21,134 nucleotides of DNA from a virus. The DNA lies in IMG/VR virus record IMGVR_UViG_3300043786_000854, positions 1-21,134 of that record; one strand, written 5' to 3'. The notes under the pieces were generated by a model. The model searched no databases and was not told the origin of the DNA. It saw only the letters and a program-made list of their open reading frames with translations. Both the position numbers and the translations under genes were made by a program. Every line of letters begins with the position of its first letter. Within the stretch, counting starts at the first letter, position 1. Below are positions 1-6,781 of the stretch, piece after piece.

Positions 1-1
1 A

Positions 2-301
2 GCGGCTTTATTGTACAATTACTATGTCAAGAAACTTGATCTAGAGATGAAGTATCCACTTGTACAAGAAGGCGAAAAGATTAAGTTCCTACATTTGAAG
101 CAGCCGAATCCTGTTGCTGGGGTGCATGGAAAAGACGCGGTCATTGGTTTTATAACCACTCTTCCAAAGGAATTTGGATTGGATAAGTATATCGATAGAG
201 AAGCACAATATGAAAAGTCATTTTTTCATCCACTCAGCACTATCGTTGATGCTATTGGGTGGAATCTGTCGGAAACAACGAATATAGAATCATTATTTTA
301 A
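2..301 (+). CDS. 43: DNA polymerase gp43, C-terminal end (5' end outside the window)
   Basis: The reading frame is already open at the left edge, so this is the last 99 residues of a longer gene. It would be the family B replicative DNA polymerase of the T4 replisome. Visible features match the gp43 C-terminus: AALLYNYYVKK (compare the T4 thumb segment RGAL-YN), a GEKIKFLHLK strand, LPKEFGLDKYID, then a FFHPLSTIVDAIGW helix and the final ESLF, which resembles the sliding-clamp-binding tail of T4 gp43 that ends in a hydrophobic LDFLF-type sequence. The catalytic aspartates and exonuclease domain lie outside the window. The uvsX ribosome-binding site begins at the stop codon, so the two genes are probably cotranscribed. 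Family assignment is by remembered similarity to T4 gp43 and by synteny with uvsX-41-61. Confidence 0.88.
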   Translation, partial: AALLYNYYVKKLDLEMKYPLVQEGEKIKFLHLKQPNPVAGVHGKDAVIGFITTLPKEFGLDKYIDREAQYEKSFFHPLSTIVDAIGWNLSETTNIESLF

Positions 302-310
302 GGAGATGAT

Positions 311-1342
311 ATGAAAGAATACTTAAACAAAATTATCAAAAGGTCTGGAAATACAAATGCGTCCGTAGTATCTGACGGAATGGACGGTTCTGATGTAACA
401 TCATACACTGATACTGGAAGTATGATATTTAACGCTGTGATCAGTGGATCTCTATTCGGAGGTGTGCCAAACAATAAGATTGTAGGTCTTGCTGGAGAAC
501 AGGCCACTGGAAAAACATTCTTCACTCTTGGAATTATTGCCAAATTTCTGAAAGACAACCCAGGTGGAGTAGTTGTTTACTTTGATTCGGAACAGGCAGT
601 TACCAGTGAAATGTTTATTGCACACGGGATTGATCCAGACCGTGTAGTAAAAATGCCAGTTACGACTGTTCAGGAATTTAGAACCCAAGCATTCAACATT
701 GTAAACGATTATATTAAGGAAAAGGAGACTACACCCATGTTTATGGTTCTTGATTCTCTTGGTATGTTAACCACAAACAAGGCATTGCAGGATATCGAAG
801 AGGGAAAAGATACTCGCGATATGACAAGACCCCAGTTGATCAAGGGTACATTCACTGCGCTGACGAATAAACTTGGTGTCGCAAAGATTCCTATGATTGT
901 CACCAACCACACATATGAAATTATTGGTGCTTATGTTCCAATGAAAGAGATGGGTGGCGGAACGGGCCTGAAATTTGCCGCATCGATTGTTGTTTATCTC
1001 TCCAAGAAAAAGGATAAAGATGCGGATGGAGATGTTATTGGTAGTATCATCAATTGCAGTATATACAAATCCCGATTCACCAAGGAAAATAAGAAAGTAT
1101 CAGTCAGACTAAACTTTGAGTCTGGTCTTGATAGATACTACGGTCTTGTCGATCTTGCCCTTGATCACGGTGTATTTGTTAAGAATGGCACTAGAATCAC
1201 AGTGGCTGATGGAAGCAATGTTTTTGAAAAGAACATCTACGAGAATCCAGAAAAGTATTTTACCAAGGATGTTTTGGCTAAATTGGAAGCAGCGGCAGCG
1301 AAAGAATTCAAACTGAAGTCGAGTATTGATAATGGACATTAA
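311..1342 (+). CDS. uvsX: UvsX recombinase (RecA/Rad51-like)
   Basis: A 343-aa strand-exchange protein that coats ssDNA with ATP and drives recombination-dependent replication in T4-like phages. The Walker A motif GEQATGKT is at residues 62-69. A Walker B-type strand (FMVLDSLG) follows, then the NHTYE motif (the UvsX/RecA switch region) and the GGGTGLKF loop 2 region. T4 UvsX shows closely matching segments (YDSE, DSLGNL, INHTYE, MGGGTG). At 343 aa it is somewhat shorter than T4 UvsX (about 390 aa), mainly at the C-terminus. The start is well supported by a ribosome-binding site AAGGAG at 300-305, five bases before ATG 311. The gene follows gp43 by 9 nt and overlaps the helicase gene by 11 nt, indicating one replisome operon. 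Confidence 0.95.
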   Translation: MKEYLNKIIKRSGNTNASVVSDGMDGSDVTSYTDTGSMIFNAVISGSLFGGVPNNKIVGLAGEQATGKTFFTLGIIAKFLKDNPGGVVVYFDSEQAVTSEMFIAHGIDPDRVVKMPVTTVQEFRTQAFNIVNDYIKEKETTPMFMVLDSLGMLTTNKALQDIEEGKDTRDMTRPQLIKGTFTALTNKLGVAKIPMIVTNHTYEIIGAYVPMKEMGGGTGLKFAASIVVYLSKKKDKDADGDVIGSIINCSIYKSRFTKENKKVSVRLNFESGLDRYYGLVDLALDHGVFVKNGTRITVADGSNVFEKNIYENPEKYFTKDVLAKLEAAAAKEFKLKSSIDNGH

Positions 1343-2693
1343 AGACATCATTATACAGAATCTGGCAACAAATGAAGAATATTCGAGAAAAATCCTACCA
1401 TTCATCAAAGTGGAATACTTCTCTCAGCAAGAGGATAAGATTCTATTTTCTTGTGTTCGTGATTTTATCAATCAATACAATGATCTACCAACCAAAGATG
1501 CTATAATAATCGCAATCGATTCTAAAAAGGAATTGTATGAAGCCCAATATCAACCAGTCGTAGAACAGGTTGATATGATCTTTGGTGATAAGGAAAAGCA
1601 CAATCTTGATTGGTTGATCGAAGAGACTGAGAAGTTCTGCAAGGACAAATCGGTATACAATGCAATCATGGAGGCTATCAATATCATTGATGGTAAAGAA
1701 AAGAAACCTCGCACGGCTATTCCTGAGATTCTTTCCAGTGCATTGGCTGTCTCGTTCGATTCTCATATCGGTCATGATTATGTTGAGGACTTTGGTGCGC
1801 GATATGATTATTACCACACAACAGAAGAGAAGATTGCCTTTGATATTGATTACTTGAATCATATCACTGGTGGTGGTATGGGAAACAAAACTCTATTTTG
1901 TGTTCTCGCATCTACAGGTGTGGGCAAATCTTTACTACTGTGTCATCACGCCGCAGCATGTTTGAAGAACAATAAGAATGTTCTCTACATCACATGTGAA
2001 ATGGCAGAGGAGGCTATTGCGGCAAGAATTGATGCCAATATCCTTGATATGACAATGGATGACCTGAAGACAACACCTCGCTCAGTCTATGAGAAGAAGA
2101 TCAAGAATATGTGTGGTGGTATGAAGGGTAAACTGATTGTCAAGGAATATCCTACTGCTACGGCAAATGTCAATCATTTTCGATTCCTTATTGATGAATT
2201 GAAACTCAAGAAGAAGTTCAGACCAGATATCATATTCGTTGACTATCTCAATATTTGCGTATCGGCCAGAATCAAGCCAGGAAGTAATTCCAATTCATAC
2301 ACAATTGTTAAGTCTATTGCTGAAGAACTTCGTGGTCTGGCTGTAGAGAATAATGTTCCTATCTTCACCGCCACACAGATGAACCGTGACGGCTACGGCA
2401 ACACAGATCCAGATATGTCCAATACATCGGAATCCATGGGTCTGGCTCATACCGTCGATGTTATGATGGCCATGATCAGCACCGAAGAGTTGGAAGAAGT
2501 AAATCAGATAATGTTCAAACAACTCAAGAATCGCAACAATGATGTCAATAAACCGAAAAGATTCATAGTAGGTATTGACAGATCGAAAATGAAGTTGTAC
2601 AATATCGATCCCAGTGAGTTGGAGTCTGCTCAAGAAGAAGAGGAAGAAGAGGAGACTCCCAAGAAAAACAATACATCTGGCTGGAAGTTTTAA
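1332..2693 (+). CDS. 41: Replicative DNA helicase gp41 (DnaB-like)
   Basis: A 453-aa hexameric 5'-3' helicase of the DnaB/T4 gp41 family that unwinds the fork and works with primase gp61. Matches to T4 gp41 are visible along the whole length: an EYF N-terminal segment, ALAVSFDSHIGHDY, Walker A ASTGVGKS (K about residue 199), MAEEAIAARIDANILD, IVKEYPT, ELKLKKKFRPDIIFVDYLNIC (Walker B aspartate) and the SYTIVKSIAEELRGLAVE segment. The frame also has an upstream TTG at 1326, but ATG 1332 aligns with the T4 N-terminus and is preferred. The ATG lies inside the end of uvsX (11-nt overlap) and the stop overlaps the primase start as TAATG, so translational coupling is likely. The C-terminus is an acidic run of glutamates (about residues 432-440) before a basic tail. 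Confidence 0.95.
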   Translation: MDIKDIIIQNLATNEEYSRKILPFIKVEYFSQQEDKILFSCVRDFINQYNDLPTKDAIIIAIDSKKELYEAQYQPVVEQVDMIFGDKEKHNLDWLIEETEKFCKDKSVYNAIMEAINIIDGKEKKPRTAIPEILSSALAVSFDSHIGHDYVEDFGARYDYYHTTEEKIAFDIDYLNHITGGGMGNKTLFCVLASTGVGKSLLLCHHAAACLKNNKNVLYITCEMAEEAIAARIDANILDMTMDDLKTTPRSVYEKKIKNMCGGMKGKLIVKEYPTATANVNHFRFLIDELKLKKKFRPDIIFVDYLNICVSARIKPGSNSNSYTIVKSIAEELRGLAVENNVPIFTATQMNRDGYGNTDPDMSNTSESMGLAHTVDVMMAMISTEELEEVNQIMFKQLKNRNNDVNKPKRFIVGIDRSKMKLYNIDPSELESAQEEEEEEETPKKNNTSGWKF

Positions 2694-3679
2694 TGTCATT
2701 AGCCGTCGATAAGAAATACATCAATTTTGTTTCGGTATATTTTCCAAAGTTTAAATGGAAGAGCGATAAGGTGGCGAATTGTCGTTGCGTCTTCTGCGGA
2801 GATTCTGCAAAGAACAAGAACAAAATGCGAGGGTCGTTCTTTCCCCAAAACAATGTATTCTTTTACAAATGCCATAACTGCGGCGTGGCATATAATGTTT
2901 CTCAGATATTAGAACTTGTTTCTCCTTCTCTCTGCACCGAATATAAGTTAGAAACCAGATGGTTTAAAGGTGATGAACTGAAACTTGAGCCTGTTCAGAA
3001 GAAGGAAACTGTACCTACTCATATTGATATAGAACCGTTATCATCTCTTCCCCCTACACATAAGGCAAGAGTCTATGTAGAAGGTAGAGGTATTCCCTGT
3101 TCTCATTGGGGAAATCTAGGATATACCGAAGACTTTTCACAAGTTGCAACACAGTTGAATCCAGACTATAACCGTAGATTCTTTAAAGAGGATAGACTTC
3201 TTATATTGATCAGAGACAAGAATGGTATCATAGGAATACAGGGTAGATCATTCTCACAGAAGTCTAAGATGAAGTACATCACTTTGAAGAAAGAAGATAT
3301 AGAGATGTATTATAATATGAATGCTGTTGATACTTCAAAGCCGTTCTATATCGTAGAAGGGCCATTTGATTCGATGTTTTTGCCTAATGCTGTTGCTACG
3401 CTAGGAGCCAGTGGATTCAAGAGTATCGGGTCTAAGTTGGATGACACAAACGGAGTATATATTGTAGATAATCAACCACTGAACAAGGATGTGATTCGCA
3501 TTCTAAAGTATCTTGTGGATAAAGGCAAGCGAGTTTTGATCTTTCCTTCAAAAATAAAGGAAAAAGATATCAATGAGATGGTATCGAATGGTATCGATGT
3601 TATGAGTTTGATTGAGAAAAATACATTCCAGGGATTAGAAGCCTTGGTAAAATTTAACGAATGGAAAAAATATGAGTAA
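2693..3679 (+). CDS. 61: DNA primase gp61
   Basis: A 328-aa primase that makes RNA primers for lagging-strand synthesis with the gp41 helicase. The N-terminus has a four-cysteine zinc ribbon, CVFC at C32/C35 and CHNC at C60/C63, as in phage and bacterial primases. The central part has the short catalytic-core motif GIQGRSFS. A TOPRIM segment YIVEGPFDSMF follows, with the catalytic glutamate at about E222 and D226, and then VYIVDNQP, a plausible second TOPRIM acidic strand. Length is close to T4 gp61 (342 aa). The start codon shares its A with the gp41 stop (TAATG), and its own 3' end overlaps the next gene by 8 nt. Placement directly after gp41 matches the T4 order 41-61. Confidence 0.93.
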   Translation: MSLAVDKKYINFVSVYFPKFKWKSDKVANCRCVFCGDSAKNKNKMRGSFFPQNNVFFYKCHNCGVAYNVSQILELVSPSLCTEYKLETRWFKGDELKLEPVQKKETVPTHIDIEPLSSLPPTHKARVYVEGRGIPCSHWGNLGYTEDFSQVATQLNPDYNRRFFKEDRLLILIRDKNGIIGIQGRSFSQKSKMKYITLKKEDIEMYYNMNAVDTSKPFYIVEGPFDSMFLPNAVATLGASGFKSIGSKLDDTNGVYIVDNQPLNKDVIRILKYLVDKGKRVLIFPSKIKEKDINEMVSNGIDVMSLIEKNTFQGLEALVKFNEWKKYE

Positions 3680-3929
3680 TAAAGTAACACATCTAACACC
3701 TGAAGATGTAATTTATCTGGAAGGATATATTTCATTTACGGAACATTATGCTAATTATGTCAGAGAGAACAACAAAGATATTCACAACAGAGCGGTGGAT
3801 TATGCCATGACATATGCAGGAGAGGATGTAAAGGGAATAAAATTCTCATACATCAAAGATGAAAATGGCAACACAACTTTAGACATGAACACTGAAAAAA
3901 GGAAAAAAAATGAAGATACAGGTTCTTGA
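3672..3929 (+). CDS. Small unknown protein between primase and ThyX
   Basis: An 85-aa protein I do not recognise. The ATG lies within the last codons of the primase (8-nt overlap), and its end overlaps thyX by 20 nt, so it is locked between two certain genes in the same orientation. This supports it being real. The first two thirds look helical and acidic (LTPEDVIYLEGYISFTEHYA), with a mixed strand (GIKFSYIKDENGNTTLDM) and a lysine-rich tail. No membrane segment, signal peptide or cysteine pair is visible. The A-rich 3' end (six A at 3895-3900, eight A at 3903-3910) carries the ribosome-binding site for thyX. A role in replication or nucleotide metabolism is suggested only by position. Confidence 0.7.
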   Translation: MSNKVTHLTPEDVIYLEGYISFTEHYANYVRENNKDIHNRAVDYAMTYAGEDVKGIKFSYIKDENGNTTLDMNTEKRKKNEDTGS

Positions 3930-4593
3930 TTATGGACATGTTGAATATGTTTCTCATATGGGAGATGATTTAACCGTAGTGAACGCTGCGCGAGTGTCTT
4001 TCAATAAGGAAAGTGAATGGGAAAAGCAAGACGGATCTGCTTTCCTTCCCACCAGAGATGAAAAACTAATCAAATATCTGGCCAAGCATAATCACTGGAC
4101 ACCATTTGCACATCCTCAAATTACGATAAGGGTCAAGGCTCCTATATTTGTTCGTGGTCAATTAGGCAAGCATCAGGTTGGGTTTGTGATGAATGAGGTA
4201 TCTCGTAGATATGTTAAGGATGATCCCGAATTCTATATTCCCAAATGGAGGGCCGCACCAACAGACGGAGCAAAACAAGGTAGTTCTGATTTTATCAATT
4301 TGTCTGAATCGGCAGGATTTTCGGTTATATTCCAAGATGTATGTGATTCGGCTCTGGAGGCATACGACTATATGCTTGGCAAGGGAGTGGCCCCAGAGCA
4401 AGCCAGATCCGTTCTACCACAGGCCATGTATACGGAGTGGTGGTGGACGGGAAGCCTCGCAGCGTGGGCTAGGGTCTATACACAGCGTTCTGACGCACAC
4501 TCCCAATGGGAGACGCAGCAGTATGCAAAAGCAATAAATCAAATTATTGCTCCATTGTTTCCAGTATCGTGGAAAGCACTCGTCGGGGAATAA
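3910..4593 (+). CDS. thyX: Flavin-dependent thymidylate synthase ThyX
   Basis: A 227-aa FAD-dependent enzyme that methylates dUMP to dTMP using methylenetetrahydrofolate and NAD(P)H. Family features include the N-terminal VVNAARVSF segment, HNHWTPFAHPQI (the HxxxTPF stretch typical of ThyX), the signature region at residues 82-101 (RGQLGKHQ then NEVSRRY) and a C-terminal arginine-rich segment (PEQARSVLPQAMYTEWWWTG) that matches the conserved QARxxLP substrate-binding motif. The classical signature is RHRxxSxNExSxRY. Here the first half reads KHQVGFVM, lacking the usual serine and one residue longer. AAGG at 3899-3902 precedes ATG 3910 with seven bases between. It is followed after 45 nt by the ribonucleotide reductase gene, so the two form a dNTP-supply pair. 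Confidence 0.95.
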   Translation: MKIQVLDYGHVEYVSHMGDDLTVVNAARVSFNKESEWEKQDGSAFLPTRDEKLIKYLAKHNHWTPFAHPQITIRVKAPIFVRGQLGKHQVGFVMNEVSRRYVKDDPEFYIPKWRAAPTDGAKQGSSDFINLSESAGFSVIFQDVCDSALEAYDYMLGKGVAPEQARSVLPQAMYTEWWWTGSLAAWARVYTQRSDAHSQWETQQYAKAINQIIAPLFPVSWKALVGE

Positions 4594-4596
4594 ATA
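4589..4596 (+). promoter_or_regulatory. Possible late-type promoter octamer AATAAATA over the thyX stop codon
   Basis: The octamer AATAAATA fits the NATAAATA form and includes the thyX stop codon TAA. It is 42 nt before the nrdJ start, in a 45-nt gap that otherwise holds only the nrdJ ribosome-binding site. First-base A is the weakest variant, and nrdJ would normally be an early or middle gene, so this may be chance. Confidence 0.25.
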
Positions 4597-4638
4597 AGAA
4601 GCGCGAAAAAATATCTAAGAAGAATTCAAAGGAGTTTT

Positions 4639-6564
4639 ATGAATAATTTACCATCGTTGTATCAGGAATTTATAGCAAAGTCAAAATATGCCCGTTGGAT
4701 AGAGGAAGAAGGGCGACGAGAGTCATGGACAGAGTCCGTGGCTCGTTATTTTGACTTCTTCGAAAAACATTTAGCAAAGAATTGTAATTTTATTCTCTCA
4801 AAAGATGAGAGATTAGAACTGGAAAATGCGGTCATTAATTTGGAAGCAATGCCTTCAATGAGAGCATTGATGACTGCGGGAGAAGCACTTGATCTTCATA
4901 ATGTTTCGGGATATAATTGTGCGTATGTGGCTGTGGATAATGTAAGAGTATTTGATGAAATTCTATACATTTTAATGTGTGGAACTGGAGTTGGATTTAG
5001 TGTCGAGAGACAATATGTGGAAAAACTTCCAACAATCGCTGAAGAATTTACTAATTCTGAAACCACTATTGTTGTTAAGGATAGCAAGGTTGGTTGGGCT
5101 AAAGCATATAGGGAACTCGTATCCTTACTTATTGGAGGTCAGATCCCAAAGTGGGATGTGTCTAAAGTACGCCCTGCTGGTGCAAGACTCAAAACCTTTG
5201 GTGGTAGGGCTTCAGGACCAGGACCGCTTGTCGATCTTTTTCAATTCACCGTTGATACTTTTACAAGAGCGGCGGGAAGAAAACTTACTTCCATCGAATG
5301 CCACGATGTTGTTTGTAAAATCGCGGAGATTGTCGTTGTCGGAGGCGTTAGACGCTCTGCACTTATTTCATTGTCGAATCTCACAGATGAACGAATGCGA
5401 GACGCAAAGAGCGGTGCTTGGTGGAACATTAATCCACAACGAGCCTTGGCAAACAATTCGGTTGCCTATAAAGAGAAACCAGAAATTGGAATTTTTATGG
5501 AAGAATGGCTCTCTCTCTATAAGTCAAAGAGTGGAGAAAGAGGCATATTCAACAGAGCGGCGGCTAAAAAGACCATTGAAAAACTAGGAGATCGTCGCAA
5601 TCCAAATCACGATTGGGGATGCAATCCCTGTTCTGAAATTTTACTCAGAAGTAAACAGTTCTGTAATCTTTCCGAAGTAGTAGTTCGTCCAGAAGACACC
5701 TATAAGAGTCTGGCCAGAAAAATTAGACTTGCGACTATTTTAGGAACATTCCAATCAACTCTGACTAATTTCACATATCTTTCTTCTAAGTGGAAGGAAA
5801 ATACAGAGGAAGAGCGGTTGCTTGGACTTTCTCTGACTGGTATATACGATAATCCAATGATGAGTAAACCAGATCCTTCGTTGGACTCTAGTCTTAAGAG
5901 GTTAAAGGAATATGCAGTAGAGATAAACAAAGAATATGCTGCTAAATTAGGAATCAATCCTGCGGCTGCGATAACTTGTGTGAAGCCATCTGGCACAGTT
6001 TCTGCGCTTGTAGATTGTGCATCTGGTATTCACCCCAGACACAATAATTACTACATTCGCACGGTTCGCGCCGATATTAAAGATCCTTTGTGTCGCATGA
6101 TGATTGATAAGGGATTTCCGCATGAGCCATGTGTCATGCGTCCAGAAAGCACCATGGTCTTCTCATTCCCGATGAAAGCGGAAAAATCAGTCACCAGAAA
6201 CGATATATCGGCCATAGACCACCTTAAACTTTGGCTGACATATCAGCGTCATTGGTGTGAGCATAAGCCTAGCGTGACTATTACGGTACGAGAAGAGGAA
6301 TGGATGGCCGTGGGTGCATTTGTGTATGATCATTTTGACGAGATAAGTGGTATTTCATTCTTACCACACTCCGATCATAATTATCGTCAGGCTCCATTTC
6401 AAGATTGTACAAAGGAACAATATGAACAACTTTTAGCAATAATGCCCGATAATTTCGATTGGGAAGCACTAAAACTTTATGAAAAGGAAGATACCACATC
6501 TGGTACGCAACAATTTGCTTGCACTGCCAACTCATGTGAGTTGGTTGATCTTACCAAACCATAA
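4639..6564 (+). CDS. nrdJ: Adenosylcobalamin-dependent class II ribonucleoside-triphosphate reductase
   Basis: A 641-aa monomeric B12-dependent reductase that makes dNTPs from NTPs by thiyl-radical chemistry. All five cysteines of the Lactobacillus leichmannii-type enzyme can be placed: C94 (SGYNC) and C342 (QFCNLSE) as the active-site reducing pair, C331 in NPCSE as the thiyl cysteine with E333 nearby, and C628/C633 as the C-terminal relay pair with CxxxxC spacing. The spacing of 11 residues between C331 and C342 equals the 408/419 spacing of that enzyme. KPSGTVSALVDCASGIHPRH is the expected barrel loop. Length is about 100 residues below the lactobacillar enzyme, as in other phage versions. 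AAGGAG at 4629-4634 lies four bases before ATG 4639. No nrdA/nrdB genes are in view. The enzyme depends on host cobalamin. Confidence 0.95.
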   Translation: MNNLPSLYQEFIAKSKYARWIEEEGRRESWTESVARYFDFFEKHLAKNCNFILSKDERLELENAVINLEAMPSMRALMTAGEALDLHNVSGYNCAYVAVDNVRVFDEILYILMCGTGVGFSVERQYVEKLPTIAEEFTNSETTIVVKDSKVGWAKAYRELVSLLIGGQIPKWDVSKVRPAGARLKTFGGRASGPGPLVDLFQFTVDTFTRAAGRKLTSIECHDVVCKIAEIVVVGGVRRSALISLSNLTDERMRDAKSGAWWNINPQRALANNSVAYKEKPEIGIFMEEWLSLYKSKSGERGIFNRAAAKKTIEKLGDRRNPNHDWGCNPCSEILLRSKQFCNLSEVVVRPEDTYKSLARKIRLATILGTFQSTLTNFTYLSSKWKENTEEERLLGLSLTGIYDNPMMSKPDPSLDSSLKRLKEYAVEINKEYAAKLGINPAAAITCVKPSGTVSALVDCASGIHPRHNNYYIRTVRADIKDPLCRMMIDKGFPHEPCVMRPESTMVFSFPMKAEKSVTRNDISAIDHLKLWLTYQRHWCEHKPSVTITVREEEWMAVGAFVYDHFDEISGISFLPHSDHNYRQAPFQDCTKEQYEQLLAIMPDNFDWEALKLYEKEDTTSGTQQFACTANSCELVDLTKP

Positions 6565-6567
6565 ATA
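6560..6567 (+). promoter_or_regulatory. Candidate late promoter CATAAATA over the nrdJ stop codon
   Basis: The octamer CATAAATA (NATAAATA form) contains the nrdJ stop codon TAA and lies 18 nt before the ATG of the 43-aa membrane gene, with an AAAGGAG ribosome-binding site between. It could give the small gene its own transcript. No -35 element is expected for T4-type late promoters, so the call rests on the octamer and its position. Confidence 0.45.
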
Positions 6568-6585
6568 CTATAAAGGAGATTAGTA

Positions 6586-6717
6586 ATGGAACTAATTATA
6601 TCAAGTACATTGGGAACTGTTTTTTATTCGGCTGTTTTGTTTGTTGCTGGCGCATTAGTCGGCAAGGAACTATGGGGCTGGATTTCAAGTAAGTTGCCAT
6701 GGAATAAGAAAAAGTAA
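6586..6717 (+). CDS. 43-aa single-helix membrane protein
   Basis: A short gene with a strong ribosome-binding site AAAGGAG (6572-6578) seven bases before ATG 6586, ending in TAA just ahead of a hairpin terminator, so both ends are well framed. The protein starts MELIISSTLGTVFY, has one hydrophobic helix (about residues 10-26, VFYSAVLFVAGALVG), then an aromatic amphipathic stretch (KELWGWISSKLPW) and a basic tail NKKK. That layout predicts a single-pass inner-membrane protein with the C-terminus in the cytoplasm. Similar tiny one-helix proteins occur in many T4-like phages without known function. It could act on host membrane processes or lysis timing, but nothing in the sequence decides this. 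It is the last gene of the rightward replication and nucleotide operon. Confidence 0.8.
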   Translation: MELIISSTLGTVFYSAVLFVAGALVGKELWGWISSKLPWNKKK

Positions 6718-6734
6718 ACACTATATGTTTCACG

Positions 6735-6764
6735 AAAGCACCCCCCAGAAATGAGGGGTGTTTT
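6735..6764 (+). terminator. Rho-independent terminator after the replication/nucleotide operon
   Basis: Left arm AAAGCACCCC (6735-6744) pairs with GGGGTGTTTT (6755-6764) around a 10-nt loop, giving a 10-bp stem with one G-U pair, and the right arm runs into TTTTCATTT. It sits 18 nt after the small membrane gene and immediately before a late-type promoter, separating two transcription units. Confidence 0.9.
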
Positions 6765-6768
6765 CATT

Positions 6769-6776
6769 TATAAATA
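6769..6776 (+). promoter_or_regulatory. Late promoter TATAAATA for the tail/adhesin gene
   Basis: A perfect T4 late consensus TATAAATA, five bases after the terminator hairpin and exactly five bases before ATG 6782. If transcription starts at the usual distance from such an octamer, the mRNA would begin at or next to the start codon. No Shine-Dalgarno sequence is present in the five bases between. Confidence 0.8.
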
Positions 6777-6781
6777 CCACT

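Noticed and set aside
1326-1331. TTG start for gp41
   Set aside because: ATG 1332 two codons later matches the family N-terminus.
3895-3910. A6 and A8 runs as a programmed frameshift joining the 85-aa gene to ThyX
   Set aside because: ThyX has its own ATG and ribosome-binding site, a complete N-terminus and no need for an upstream domain. Fusion would require a +1 shift and no stimulatory structure is evident.
6758-6781. GTG start at 6758 for the tail/adhesin gene
   Set aside because: It lies inside the terminator hairpin and upstream of the late promoter, so late transcripts would not contain it.
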